Shown here piece after piece: positions 27,552 through 37,589 of a stretch of 64,000 bases of DNA. Position 1 is the stretch's first letter. Every line of letters starts with the position of its first letter. The stretch comes from Flavobacteriales bacterium. GTDB lineage: Bacteria; Bacteroidota; Bacteroidia; Flavobacteriales_D; Parvicellaceae. The position numbers and the translations under genes are program-made. The DNA is taken from contig JAOASC010000016.1 in assembly GCA_025210295.1 (NCBI GenBank), positions 1 through 64,000 of the forward strand, written 5' to 3'. The notes under the pieces are model-generated. The model saw only the letters and a list, made by a program, of their open reading frames with translations. It made no database searches and was not told where the DNA came from.

Positions 27552-29957
27552 TTATTGCTTGATCACTTTAAATGTCGTTTTTTCATCTGTATCGCCAATG
27601 ATCCTAACATAATAGATCCCATTGGCATATAGCGATAAATCAATTGGGTTATTGTTAACAAATTTCATAGCTTCTAATTTTACACCAGCAACATTATAGA
27701 TTTCAATTTCTTTGATGTTTATTTCTGATGAATTGATAGTTACCATTCCTTCTGTAGGGTTAGGATATAACGTGATATGATTTTGTAAATCCTTTTCATT
27801 GATTGAAACAAACTCTCCATCAACAACAAGCATTACACATTCAATATTATTGTTTTCATTGGATTCATTAATGGCATTATTGTCATCTGCAACAAATAAA
27901 ATATAATAAGTCCCTGATTCCGTATTGATAGGAATAACTAAACTTTCTGTTTCATTACTTGAATTAAGATCACTCCCAATATTAGAGACATCATCTCCTA
28001 ATAAAACATCATCTGGACTTAAATTACAATCCGTTGATAAGTAATAATTTAATTCTGACGATGGTAAATTATTAGCAGTTTGGTTACCACTATAGTTTTG
28101 ATTAGAAGAAACATCAACTGCTTCACCTGCAACGATACTATCTGTATTGGTTGTTACATTACTTAAACTAATGTCATTAGTCCCCGTTGCTCCACTTACT
28201 GTAATTTGAACGCACGAGACATTATTCGTCTCGTCACTTTCAGTGATATCCTGACCATTATCACCAGCAAATAAAATAAAGTAAGTTCCAGGTGCAGTAG
28301 TAACAGGTATTGATAGGTTGATCATTTCATTACTCGATGGATTATCGACTCCTAAATCTGATACACTTCCTCCAAGATACATATCGTCATTACTTAAAGT
28401 ACAATCAGTTGATAAATAATAATCCATATCAACGCTATTTAGATCAGTGGTATACAAGCTCCCTGTATAAGTATGCTGTGCAATAGCAGTTAAAATATCT
28501 CCTGCGTTAACATTGATTGGTGTAACCGAAGGATTATTGACCACAACATCTTCATTATTACCAGTTTGAGCTTGACAATTAACGACTAAATCATAGCTAC
28601 TACCGCTTCCATCATCAGAGTCTACGACAATATAGTAAGTTTGTCCTGCAACGACATTGGTTAATGTTGCTGAATCTTGAAATACAACTCCAGAACAATC
28701 TGAAGCATCACAACTTTCTAATATAAATACATCTAAGTCGCCTGTGAAGTTGCTTACTACAGCTGTGATAGAACCATTACTTAATGGAGTAATGGTATGC
28801 ACTCTCTCTGGACCAGTTTGATTAGAATTATTACATCCATAAGTTGAAACGTTTGAAGTCGCTGTAGAACTTGTCCCGTTATAAGTCACACCACAAGTTA
28901 ATGCTATAGCATTGTTACAATCTAAGATACTTGGTGCCGGAGGACAATTGACAACCAGGTCGTAGGCACTTCCACTTCCGTCATCAGCATCTACAACAAT
29001 GTAATAGGTTTGTCCAGCTATGGCATTGGTGACTACAGCAGAATCACTATATACAGTACCTAAACAATCATTAGGATCACAACTTCCCAAAATATATACA
29101 TCTAAATCGCCTGTATAACTACTTAAATGAGCAGTTAGTTTCCCACTATGAGCTGGGGTAATGGTATGTACTCTTTCTGGACCAGTTTCTGTCCAAGAGT
29201 TACACCCATAAGTTGTAATTGCATTGGGAGCGTTTGAAGAAGAACCAGAATAGGTTACTCCGCAAGTTAGAGGAGTGGCATTATTACAATCTAACACAGG
29301 AGGAACAGTTGTCATTCCAGTATAATACTGTGGGTTATAACCACTACTAATTAATGAAGAGACATTATATGTCCATGCAAAAACCTTCCAAAATCCAGAG
29401 CTTCCTCCTTGGCCAGTACCCGAACCTGATTCGATTGTAGAATAAGAGCCATTATTATTAATTGCAACAACAAGTCTTACATGAGATCCTGGTTTATTTA
29501 CAAAATCACCAGGAACAATATCATTATAACTGTTATGATGACCAAACAAAGCATTGGTATTTAACATTGTCGTAGAGTAATGCGTATTTAAGTTATAACA
29601 TCTAGAGGTAAAACCTGAACAATCAACTCCAACAGAACAATTTGGTTCAGCACCATAACCATAACTTGTTTTACTGTCTCCAGCAGATTTACCATTACTA
29701 ATACCTAAATCAAATCCTGCTAAAGTACTGTTACCTCCCCAACAATAGGGTAGAGCAGTATGATTTCCTGCTGTATACCAGTTTACTGCACTAACGACTT
29801 TATTTCCACATGATACACTGTTCCAATCATTAGCTGATGTCCCTGTCCAATTGTGATTAAGGTAACTGTTCGCATTGGCAATGACTTGACCTGAAGTTTG
29901 AGAAAAAGAATAGAATGAAACAAGGGATAGTAAATAGGTGGCAAACAGTTTATTCAT
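27552..29957 (-). CDS. Secreted NlpC/P60-like hydrolase with T9SS type A sorting domain
   Basis: The 801-residue protein starts with a signal peptide (FSQ at 20). An NlpC/P60-type domain follows: VDCSGF holds the candidate nucleophile C113 and GDFVNKPGSH supplies H159. Such domains cleave peptidoglycan stem peptides. Two pre-peptidase C-terminal-like repeats (each opening DCNNA-x-x-LTCGVTY and carrying TGPERVHTITP), two CARDB-like domains and a T9SS type A tail (LYPNPTEGMVTI) follow. The tail is nearly the same as in the amidase at 30936. It is the last gene of a five-gene operon and overlaps the preceding gene by 8 bp. Confidence 0.85.
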   Translation of the reverse strand: MNKLFATYLLSLVSFYSFSQTSGQVIANANSYLNHNWTGTSANDWNSVSCGNKVVSAVNWYTAGNHTALPYCWGGNSTLAGFDLGISNGKSAGDSKTSYGYGAEPNCSVGVDCSGFTSRCYNLNTHYSTTMLNTNALFGHHNSYNDIVPGDFVNKPGSHVRLVVAINNNGSYSTIESGSGTGQGGSSGFWKVFAWTYNVSSLISSGYNPQYYTGMTTVPPVLDCNNATPLTCGVTYSGSSSNAPNAITTYGCNSWTETGPERVHTITPAHSGKLTAHLSSYTGDLDVYILGSCDPNDCLGTVYSDSAVVTNAIAGQTYYIVVDADDGSGSAYDLVVNCPPAPSILDCNNAIALTCGVTYNGTSSTATSNVSTYGCNNSNQTGPERVHTITPLSNGSITAVVSNFTGDLDVFILESCDASDCSGVVFQDSATLTNVVAGQTYYIVVDSDDGSGSSYDLVVNCQAQTGNNEDVVVNNPSVTPINVNAGDILTAIAQHTYTGSLYTTDLNSVDMDYYLSTDCTLSNDDMYLGGSVSDLGVDNPSSNEMINLSIPVTTAPGTYFILFAGDNGQDITESDETNNVSCVQITVSGATGTNDISLSNVTTNTDSIVAGEAVDVSSNQNYSGNQTANNLPSSELNYYLSTDCNLSPDDVLLGDDVSNIGSDLNSSNETESLVIPINTESGTYYILFVADDNNAINESNENNNIECVMLVVDGEFVSINEKDLQNHITLYPNPTEGMVTINSSEINIKEIEIYNVAGVKLEAMKFVNNNPIDLSLYANGIYYVRIIGDTDEKTTFKVIKQ

Positions 29958-30939
29958 AGTGCATAGTTTTAATTGTCAATCCTTTATCATTAATAACAAG
30001 ATAAGCTATTAAGTCATCATGTATTTTTAAGTCATTTTTCACGTAGGTGTAGGTATTATTAGGGAGTTCAATTATTTTAGAGGTAAATTGATTTTTACTT
30101 GACATTAACTGCCTTGTAGCAGTGATTGATGGGGAATAAGTAATAACATCAACAATACAAAAATAGTCTTGAGAATTTTCGCCAAATAACATAATAGAGC
30201 CAATCTCATGATTATACTTAGCCTGAACATTTATACTATCGTTTTGAGGTTGTGTTCTAATTTCAAAAGAATATGCAGATGTTTTTTGTACCCACAATTC
30301 TTCATTATCCATGGTCAGTAACGATTTTGAATGTTGAAATCCTTTTTTATCCTTGGTTAACTGATAACTTGAACCATCTGCCATTAACACGTTGATAGAA
30401 TTATCAAAATTAATGAGTTTATCATATAAAGTAACATTAGCAATATTATGATTAAACTCGTTAACTATTCTTTTATCTTTAATGACATAAAATTTACTCA
30501 AACATAAAACATATAAATAGTCTCTATCTACAATGATATCAAGAGGTGTATCATGGATTTCAAGACTTATAATTGTGTCTTCAGTGATATATTTTACTAA
30601 GTTTTTGTCATAGCTTCCAGCTAAAATCAATTCATCATGAAAAGGATCAACTTCAAAAGCTGTAAAGACATAATAACCTCCCTCTAGAATTTTAAGAGGT
30701 TCTATTTTAAGGTCGTCCCAACTGTAAGCAATAGAAGAGGGGAATGGTCGACTTTCAGCTTTATGAACAACCGCTTTCTCAAGGGAGACTTGTTCCTCAT
30801 TTTTTTGTTTTTTAATAGCTACAGGAGCTGCTTTTTCTGAAGTTGAAATTTTATCTGACGAGGATAACAAGTTCGTTGAAAAAACGCCTAACGTAATTAA
30901 CAATAGAACAACGATGCTTATTACTAATCGTTTTTTCAT
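29950..30939 (-). CDS. Membrane-anchored protein of unknown function in the hydrolase operon
   Basis: I do not recognise this 329-residue protein. It has a short cytosolic start, one hydrophobic segment at about 6-25 (signal anchor), and a long extracytoplasmic part made of short hydrophobic strands such as DPFHDELILAGSYD and DRDYLYVLCLSKFYVI, suggestive of a beta-propeller. It sits between two peptidoglycan hydrolase genes and overlaps both (4 bp with the amidase as ATGA, 8 bp with the NlpC-like gene), so all three are tightly coupled. A chaperone, inhibitor or sensor role is possible but unproven. Confidence 0.7.
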   Translation of the reverse strand: MKKRLVISIVVLLLITLGVFSTNLLSSSDKISTSEKAAPVAIKKQKNEEQVSLEKAVVHKAESRPFPSSIAYSWDDLKIEPLKILEGGYYVFTAFEVDPFHDELILAGSYDKNLVKYITEDTIISLEIHDTPLDIIVDRDYLYVLCLSKFYVIKDKRIVNEFNHNIANVTLYDKLINFDNSINVLMADGSSYQLTKDKKGFQHSKSLLTMDNEELWVQKTSAYSFEIRTQPQNDSINVQAKYNHEIGSIMLFGENSQDYFCIVDVITYSPSITATRQLMSSKNQFTSKIIELPNNTYTYVKNDLKIHDDLIAYLVINDKGLTIKTMHYE

Positions 30940-33704
30940 TGTTTTATAACTTTAAATGTTGTTTTCTCATTCTCAGACCCTACAATTCTCACATAATAAA
31001 TCCCATTGGCATATGGTGATAAATCAATTTTTTCATTATTGACCAACTCAACATCTTTTAATTTAAGTCCATTGCTATTATAAATTTCAATTTCTTGAAT
31101 ATTTACTTCTGAAGAGTTAATGGTAATCACACCTTCAGTAGGGTTAGGATATAACGTGATATGATTTTGTAAATCCTTTTCATTGATTGAAACAAATTCT
31201 CCATCAACAACAAGCATTACACATTCAATATTGTTGTTTTCATTGGATTCATTAATGGCATTGTTGTCATCTGCAACAAATAAAATATAATAAGTCCCTG
31301 ATTCCGTATTGATAGGAATGACTAAACTTTCTGTTTCATTACTAGAGGTATTGTCACTTCCAATGTTAGACACATCATCTCCTAATAAAACATCATCTGG
31401 ACTTAAATTACAATCCGTTGATAAGTAATAATTTAATTCTGACGATGGTAAATTATTAGAAGTTTGATTTCCATTATAGTTCTGATCAGAAGAAACATCA
31501 ATAGCTTCACCTGCAACAATACTGTCTGTATTGGTTGTTACATTACTTAAACTAACATCATTATTTCCTGCTGCACCATTTACGGTTACCTGAACACAAG
31601 AGACATTATTCGTCTCATCATTTTCAGTGACATGCTGTCCGTTATCACCAGCAAATAAAACAAAATAAGTTCCAGGGGCAGTATTAACAGGGATAGAAAG
31701 GTTGACTATTTCATTACTCGATGGATTGTCTACCCCTAAATTGGAAATACTTCCTCCAAGGTAAACATCATCATTACTTAAATTACAATCTGTTGATAAG
31801 TAGTAATCCATATTCACTTGATTAAGGTCAGTAGTATATAAATCGCCACTATATGTATGGTCTGAATTGGCGGTAACTACACCTCCAGCATTAACTGTTT
31901 GAGGAGTTACAGTTGCGTTAAACACAACAACATCTTCATTATTTCCACTTTGTCCTTGGCAATTCACGACTAAATCATAACTACTACCGCTTCCGTTATC
32001 AGAATCTACCACAATATAGTAAGTCTGTCCTGCAACTACATTTGCTAAGATTGCTGAATCTTGGAATACAATTCCAGAGCAATCAGAAGCATCGCAACTC
32101 TCTAATATAAATACATCCAAGTCTCCAGTAAAATTACTAACTACAGCACTAATAGATCCATTACTTAATGGGGTAATCGTATGTACTCTTTCTGGTCCGG
32201 TTTGGTTGGAGTTATTACATCCATAAGTAGATATATTTGAAGGTGCTGTAGAGGCTGGTCCAGAATAAGTAACACCACATGTAAGAGGAACAGCATTTGA
32301 ACAATTTAAAGTATTTGGACAATCGACAGTTAATTCATAAGAGCTCCCACTACCATCTGCTGCATCAACAACTACATAATAGGTTTGACCAGCGACAGCA
32401 TTAGTATATGTTGCTGTATTAAATGTAATAGAACCTAAACAATCACTTGGATCACAACTACCTAGTATATAAACATCTAAATTACCTGTATAGTTCTCTA
32501 CAATAGCAGAAATAGTACCATTCATTGACGGTGTAATTGTATGTACTCTTTCAGGGCCTGTAGAATTAATTGTAGGGGCACAACCGTAGGTAGAAGCATT
32601 AGAAGTAGCTGTAGAGGCTGCTCCAAAATAAGTAACACCACATGTAAGAGGAATAGCATTTGAACAATCCAAGTTATTAACAGCAGGAGGGCAATTTACA
32701 ACTAAATCATAAGAACTACCACTTCCATCATCTGCATCAACTACAATATAATAGGTTTGACCAGCGACAGCATTTGCGTATGTCGCTGCTGCTCCTGTTA
32801 CAGTTCCTAAACAATCACTTGGATCACAGCTACCTAAAATATAAACATCTAAATCTCCTGTGAAATTTGAAATTGAAGCTGTTAACGTTCCACTTGTAGT
32901 TGGAGTAATCGTATGTACTCTTTCTGGTCCTGTTTCTGTCCATGAATTACAACCGTATGTATATATATTTGACACAGCATTTGAACTAGAGCCACTATAA
33001 GTTACACCACATGTTAAAGGAACAGCATTGCTACAGTCTAGAGTAGGAGGGGTAGACCCAGTACAACTTATTCCTAGTTCATTAACAAAAACATCCACAT
33101 AAGCTTGAGCAAACGCATCTCTATAGGTATTATCTTGAAGTTTAGCTGCATCAGCACTATTAGACCCAAAACCTATTTCACTTAAACAATTAACAGCATT
33201 TACATTATTTAGCACTCCTAAATGAAAGTTAAGATAAGAATCGTCTTCAACTGATCTTCTGTTGGTAAAACTTCCTGCTCCAACTATTGCTGCTTGAACT
33301 CTATCAGAAAATGTTTGACAAGCCGAATTAGAAGATGGCCCTTGGTTACACCAAAATGTTTCTGTACCATTTGCTGAAGCAGGTCCACCATTTGTGTGTA
33401 AACTGATAAAGCGATCTGCCCCCCAATTGTTCGACATAATTTCTCTTTGACTTAAACTAGGAAAGTCCCCAGGAGCACTTGATGTTCTTGTTAGATGAGA
33501 AGTGACACCTGAACAGTTGTTATCTAAAAGAGTTTTTAGCTTACTACCTACAGACATTGCTGTTTCTATTTCTAAAGGAAGCCTTTGATTAGAAGTACAG
33601 TTTTGAGTTCCGTCTGCACAATATCCATGTCCAGGATCAATTACAATTGTTTGACCTTGAATAAAAATGGGTAGAATTATCAATAAAGTATAAATTAATT
33701 TCAT
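30936..33704 (-). CDS. Secreted N-acetylmuramoyl-L-alanine amidase with T9SS type A sorting domain
   Basis: The 922 residues open with a signal peptide (QGQ at 18) and an Amidase_3 domain with the expected zinc ligands H26 (DPGHG), a glutamate near 45-47, H in SLHTNG near 103 and the catalytic glutamate in SEIGFGSN near 177. This enzyme cuts the bond between muramic acid and the stem peptide. Three pre-peptidase-like repeats, two CARDB-like domains and a type A sorting tail follow. Export through the T9SS to the surface or medium is expected, which is unusual for an amidase used in cell division. Confidence 0.9.
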   Translation of the reverse strand: MKLIYTLLIILPIFIQGQTIVIDPGHGYCADGTQNCTSNQRLPLEIETAMSVGSKLKTLLDNNCSGVTSHLTRTSSAPGDFPSLSQREIMSNNWGADRFISLHTNGGPASANGTETFWCNQGPSSNSACQTFSDRVQAAIVGAGSFTNRRSVEDDSYLNFHLGVLNNVNAVNCLSEIGFGSNSADAAKLQDNTYRDAFAQAYVDVFVNELGISCTGSTPPTLDCSNAVPLTCGVTYSGSSSNAVSNIYTYGCNSWTETGPERVHTITPTTSGTLTASISNFTGDLDVYILGSCDPSDCLGTVTGAAATYANAVAGQTYYIVVDADDGSGSSYDLVVNCPPAVNNLDCSNAIPLTCGVTYFGAASTATSNASTYGCAPTINSTGPERVHTITPSMNGTISAIVENYTGNLDVYILGSCDPSDCLGSITFNTATYTNAVAGQTYYVVVDAADGSGSSYELTVDCPNTLNCSNAVPLTCGVTYSGPASTAPSNISTYGCNNSNQTGPERVHTITPLSNGSISAVVSNFTGDLDVFILESCDASDCSGIVFQDSAILANVVAGQTYYIVVDSDNGSGSSYDLVVNCQGQSGNNEDVVVFNATVTPQTVNAGGVVTANSDHTYSGDLYTTDLNQVNMDYYLSTDCNLSNDDVYLGGSISNLGVDNPSSNEIVNLSIPVNTAPGTYFVLFAGDNGQHVTENDETNNVSCVQVTVNGAAGNNDVSLSNVTTNTDSIVAGEAIDVSSDQNYNGNQTSNNLPSSELNYYLSTDCNLSPDDVLLGDDVSNIGSDNTSSNETESLVIPINTESGTYYILFVADDNNAINESNENNNIECVMLVVDGEFVSINEKDLQNHITLYPNPTEGVITINSSEVNIQEIEIYNSNGLKLKDVELVNNEKIDLSPYANGIYYVRIVGSENEKTTFKVIKQ

Positions 33705-33721
33705 TTTCGTTCTTTATTTAA

Positions 33722-34660
33722 TTATTTATTTAAATACATTGAGAATAAACCTCTATTTATATCGTCAGTGTATAGAATCTCATTATTACTTTTGAATACA
33801 GGCCACATTTCAAAAGCATTTTCAGTAGCAGTAATTTGACGAGTAATTCCTTTATTTATATCAAACATTAATAATTCTGATCCAGTAATTGTGTGACCAT
33901 CAGATGATTCGTCCATAAAGCCAATTAAATAGTTAGAATCAGGACTCCAACTTGTTGCAATACCTCTACCGAAATTTCGAATAAACTGACCATCAGTCGA
34001 AAACAATAGTACATCAGCACTCCTATGAACTGCTATATACTTGTTGTTAGGAGAAATTAAAATTTTATAGTAATTCCCTTTTTCAGTGGTGATAGGCCAT
34101 GTTTTATCTTTCCACTTAGCTTCAACAGCAAGTGTATATTCATTTAAATAATAAATGGTATCAGAGATACTTAAACTTCTTAATTCAATGTGTCTAGGAT
34201 AATTCTGATATTCTTTTATCTCTTTTGTATTTACATTCATACTTTTTACAATAATCCTGTAATCTTTCGTTTTTTCTTTGTAATAAATTAAATCCCCATC
34301 TTTTGACCAACCAATATTGTTTCCTACTCCAGATTTCTCTAATAGTATTGCAGGAGTATGATTTATTGTCTTTTGGTAATATAAAGCATCTCCTTTGGCA
34401 TTGGTATAGATCACCCCTTCTCCTTGAGGATTAAAAAGAGGTTGAGTGAATTCCCCTTGAATGATCTTTTTAACATTATCTGGTACAATAGGCTTTACAG
34501 GCGATGCATGAATACACGACTTATGATCTTTTTTTACCAATTCGCTGGCAAATTGTTCTTTGGAAGATTTATCGTTAAGTCTTGATGTAGCAACATCTGT
34601 TTGACTTTTTATGAGGGCTGGGAGTAAAATCAATGAAAGATGGGTGAATATTCTTTTCAT
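33722..34660 (-). CDS. TolB-like beta-propeller protein, exported
   Basis: The 312-residue protein has a signal peptide (hydrophobic 6-18, then KSQ). It contains six-bladed-propeller-type repeats with the TolB/PD40 flavour: IGWSKDGDLIYYKEK, ISPNNKYIAVHRS and TSWSPDSNYLIGF. It is a close paralogue of the next gene, with the same blade order and several identical phrases. TolB-like propellers bind proteins or glycans in the periplasm. It is the second gene of the hydrolase operon, 17 bp before the amidase gene. Confidence 0.75.
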   Translation of the reverse strand: MKRIFTHLSLILLPALIKSQTDVATSRLNDKSSKEQFASELVKKDHKSCIHASPVKPIVPDNVKKIIQGEFTQPLFNPQGEGVIYTNAKGDALYYQKTINHTPAILLEKSGVGNNIGWSKDGDLIYYKEKTKDYRIIVKSMNVNTKEIKEYQNYPRHIELRSLSISDTIYYLNEYTLAVEAKWKDKTWPITTEKGNYYKILISPNNKYIAVHRSADVLLFSTDGQFIRNFGRGIATSWSPDSNYLIGFMDESSDGHTITGSELLMFDINKGITRQITATENAFEMWPVFKSNNEILYTDDINRGLFSMYLNK

Positions 34661-34675
34661 ATTATTTTATTTTGG

Positions 34676-35605
34676 TTATTTAATTTCAAGTGAAAATAAG
34701 CCTTTGTTTAATTTATCAGCATAAACAATGATGTTTTTAGTTTTAAATGTTGGCCACATTTCCAATGCGTTAGTTGTTGATGTTATTGGTTCTGGGGTTG
34801 CTTTGGTAAGGTCAAATTTTATTATTTCAGAATTATTGATGGAATGACCATCAGTTGAATGATCTAAAAAACCTATTAGATAGTCAGAATCAGGACTCCA
34901 ATCGGTAGCTATTCCTGTCCCTAAATTACTAATAAACTCACCATTCGTAGAGAATAATAAAACATCAGTATTAAAGTGAATAGCTAAATATTTATTATTT
35001 GGAGAGGTTAATATATTATAATAATTTCCGCTTTTATTTTTATCAGAAATATTCCATTCTTTATTGTCGTATTTGGCTTTAACTGCTAAAGTTTTACTGT
35101 CTATATAATATATCGTGTCAGATATCGTTAAACTTTCTAAATCTGTTAGAGGCGGGTAACCCTCTATTGTTTTTATTTCTTTAGTATTAATATTAATGCT
35201 TTTTATGGCTATTTTATAATCTGGAGTCTTTTCCTTGAAGTACACTAAATTTCCATCTCTTGACCAAGCTATATTGTTTCCTACAGATCTTTTTTCTAAT
35301 AGAACTTCAGCTGCTGTATTTTTATCTTTTTGATAATAAAGTTTTCCTTTATCATCTGTATACAGAACAGCTTGACCTTTACAAAGTATAGGTGCTGTAC
35401 ATAAGCCTTCTACAATTTGAGTCCTTTTTTCTAAAACCTTTTTTGATTCTAATAAACGATTATCCTGTTCAAGGGAAGCTACCGTTTTTTCGGTTTCAAT
35501 AGGTGTTTTTTCTATTTGCGGTTCGTCAGTATGTGAATCTGAAGCACATGATCCAGTAATTATTGTTAATAATGCAAGAGGTATTATTATTCTTTTGTTT
35601 TTCAT
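34676..35605 (-). CDS. TolB-like beta-propeller lipoprotein
   Basis: The 309-residue protein is a lipoprotein (C20 in TGSC). After a low-complexity acidic linker it has the same TolB/PD40-type blades as its neighbour (NNIAWSRDGNLVYFKEK, TSPNNKYLAIHF, TDWSPDSDYLIGF). It is the first gene of the five-gene operon and is anchored where the neighbour at 33722 has only a cleavable signal. A tandem duplication followed by divergence of localisation is the simplest history. Ligand unknown. Confidence 0.78.
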   Translation of the reverse strand: MKNKRIIIPLALLTIITGSCASDSHTDEPQIEKTPIETEKTVASLEQDNRLLESKKVLEKRTQIVEGLCTAPILCKGQAVLYTDDKGKLYYQKDKNTAAEVLLEKRSVGNNIAWSRDGNLVYFKEKTPDYKIAIKSININTKEIKTIEGYPPLTDLESLTISDTIYYIDSKTLAVKAKYDNKEWNISDKNKSGNYYNILTSPNNKYLAIHFNTDVLLFSTNGEFISNLGTGIATDWSPDSDYLIGFLDHSTDGHSINNSEIIKFDLTKATPEPITSTTNALEMWPTFKTKNIIVYADKLNKGLFSLEIK

Positions 35606-35704
35606 TATTTACTTCAATACTTTAATAGCAACTCGCTAATTAATAGAATGTTGTAAATATACAAAAGTTTTCAAATTAACCTAATACCTATAAATAAGTA
35701 GGCA

Positions 35705-36124
35705 TTATTGTTGAAAATAGCTATAGATATAGGGGATATAAATAAAACAAGCAATACTGATAGCTGTGAAAAAAGCACAAAAAACTGCACCTGCTGCTAG
35801 GTCTTTGATCCAGCCAATTTTGGTATGGTACTCAGGATGAATAAAATCTGCTATTCTTTCAATTGCTGTATTTAAAGCTTCTGCGGTAAATATCAAGCCA
35901 AATACTAAGAATTGAAACATCCATTCATATTTGTTAATACCAACCCAAAAACCTATTCCTAAGAAAATAATAAAAAAAGCAAATTGAACCATTACACTAT
36001 GTTCTGATTTAAAAAATGCAACAGCACCTTTAAATGCAGTAACACCGCCTTTTAATCGACCTTTAAAAAATCCCCCATCATTATTCATAACATCTTTTTT
36101 CAAATCTTTTACAAAGTTATGCAA
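35705..36124 (-). CDS. dgkA: Diacylglycerol kinase family protein (DgkA type)
   Basis: This 139-residue integral membrane enzyme has three hydrophobic segments (about 48-62, 68-82 and 111-133) and the DgkA motifs EALNTAIERIADF and KDLAAGAV. These hold the glutamate and aspartate that coordinate magnesium-ATP at the membrane surface. DgkA-type kinases phosphorylate diacylglycerol or undecaprenol; which of the two cannot be decided here. It is a single gene 99 bp downstream of the TolB-like operon start on the same strand. Confidence 0.88.
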   Translation of the reverse strand: MHNFVKDLKKDVMNNDGGFFKGRLKGGVTAFKGAVAFFKSEHSVMVQFAFFIIFLGIGFWVGINKYEWMFQFLVFGLIFTAEALNTAIERIADFIHPEYHTKIGWIKDLAAGAVFCAFFTAISIACFIYIPYIYSYFQQ

Positions 36125-36183
36125 TCACTTGCTGTATTTAGGGGATATTGAATAAGCTTCTTTACATAACATTGTTAAAAAAA

Positions 36184-37503
36184 CTATTTAGATAAAGCTA
36201 TTTTAACTTTTCTTTTCTTAATTTTCTCTTTCGTTACGCGTTTTAAAACTTGCTGAACTTTATTGGCTTTTATCGCTGCATAAGAAAATTGATCAAACAC
36301 TTCTATTTTTCCTAATTCATCTTTTTTAAGCATTCCTTTTTTCATAAAAAAGCCTACTAAATCAATTTTGTTGATTTTATCTTTTTTACCACCTCCAACA
36401 TAAATAGTCTTCCATTCTGTTGCTGGAGGGATAATGATTTCTTCTTCTAATTTTTTGAACGCTACTTCGGTGTTGATGTATTCTGGAATATTTTCCAATT
36501 CAGAAAGCACAAGAAATGCAGCTCCTTTCTCATGCATTCTCGCAGTTCGACCATTTCTATGGATATAAGCATCTTCCTTTGGAGGAAGTTGATAATGAAC
36601 GACATTTTGTATCTCTGGAATATCAAGTCCTCTAGCTGCTAAATCTGTAGTGATTAATAGAGTAGAAGTACCATTTCTAAATTTCACTAATGCTCTTTCT
36701 CTTTCATTTTGATTCAAGCCTCCATGAAATACACTATTTTCTATTTCGTTTTTAGAAAGCAATTTTGAAATTCGATCTACAGCCTCTCGATGGTTACAGA
36801 ACACTAGCGTTAAATCATTTTGAAAAGTACAAACTAATTCAAATAATACTTGAAGTTTATCGTTTTCTTCAGCTCTTACTTCAAATAGCGACAACCCTTT
36901 TACCTTTTGTTGAGCTGAAAAATCTACGATTTGACATTCTTTAGCTCCGACAAAATGAGGGACACTTCCTATTGCTGTAGCAGAAGTTAAATAACGTTGT
37001 TTAATATTTACTAGTCGTTTAATGATGGCTTTCATTTCTTCTTGAAAACCAAATTCTAAGGCTTTATCAAACTCGTCTAAAATCAAAGTTTGAATTGTTT
37101 TAGGATCAAAGTTTTTTCGATTTAAATGGTCGTCAATTCTACCAGGAGTCCCTACTAAAACAGCTGGTGGTTCTGAAAAATTATTCCGCTCAGTTTTAAT
37201 CGCATGCCCTCCATAAACAGCATTTACCTTAAAACCTGTTTTCATTGATTTAAACACTTGCTCAATTTGTAAGGCTAACTCCCTTGAAGGAACAATAATT
37301 AGTGCTTGAACACCTTCCAATTTGGGGTTTAAACGTTCTAATAAAGGAAATAAGAAAGCAAAAGTTTTACCACTTCCAGTAGGAGATAAGAGCATTAAGT
37401 TTTGATGTGATCTTGCATTGGTAATAAAAGCTTCCTGCATTTTATTCAATTGATCAAAAGGAAGTTGGTTAAGTGTTTTCTTTTGGAATGTTGTTAACTT
37501 CAT
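36184..37503 (-). CDS. DbpA-like DEAD-box RNA helicase
   Basis: The 439 residues carry the helicase motifs in order: SPTGSGKT (I), PSRELALQ (Ia), VGTPGRI (Ib), a DEFD box where most members have DEAD (II), TSAT (III), TDLAARGLD (V) and HRNGRTAR (VI). The last 70 residues (TIYVGGGKKDKINKIDLVGF opening) form the DbpA-type RNA-binding domain that recognises 23S rRNA, followed by a lysine-rich tail. A role in 50S assembly is likely. It is a single gene bracketed by terminator-like hairpins of typA on one side. Confidence 0.85.
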   Translation of the reverse strand: MKLTTFQKKTLNQLPFDQLNKMQEAFITNARSHQNLMLLSPTGSGKTFAFLFPLLERLNPKLEGVQALIIVPSRELALQIEQVFKSMKTGFKVNAVYGGHAIKTERNNFSEPPAVLVGTPGRIDDHLNRKNFDPKTIQTLILDEFDKALEFGFQEEMKAIIKRLVNIKQRYLTSATAIGSVPHFVGAKECQIVDFSAQQKVKGLSLFEVRAEENDKLQVLFELVCTFQNDLTLVFCNHREAVDRISKLLSKNEIENSVFHGGLNQNERERALVKFRNGTSTLLITTDLAARGLDIPEIQNVVHYQLPPKEDAYIHRNGRTARMHEKGAAFLVLSELENIPEYINTEVAFKKLEEEIIIPPATEWKTIYVGGGKKDKINKIDLVGFFMKKGMLKKDELGKIEVFDQFSYAAIKANKVQQVLKRVTKEKIKKRKVKIALSK

Positions 37504-37535
37504 TTGCTATTAATTATCGTTACCTATAAATATAC

Positions 37536-37566
37536 AAAAAACGGTAACCTATATGATTACCGTTTT
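37536..37566 (-). terminator. Terminator after typA
   Basis: AAAAACGGTAA and TTACCGTTTTT form a perfect 11-bp stem 23 bp after the typA stop, with T runs in both directions. Confidence 0.85.
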
Positions 37567-37589
37567 TATAAAATTATTTAGATTCAAAA

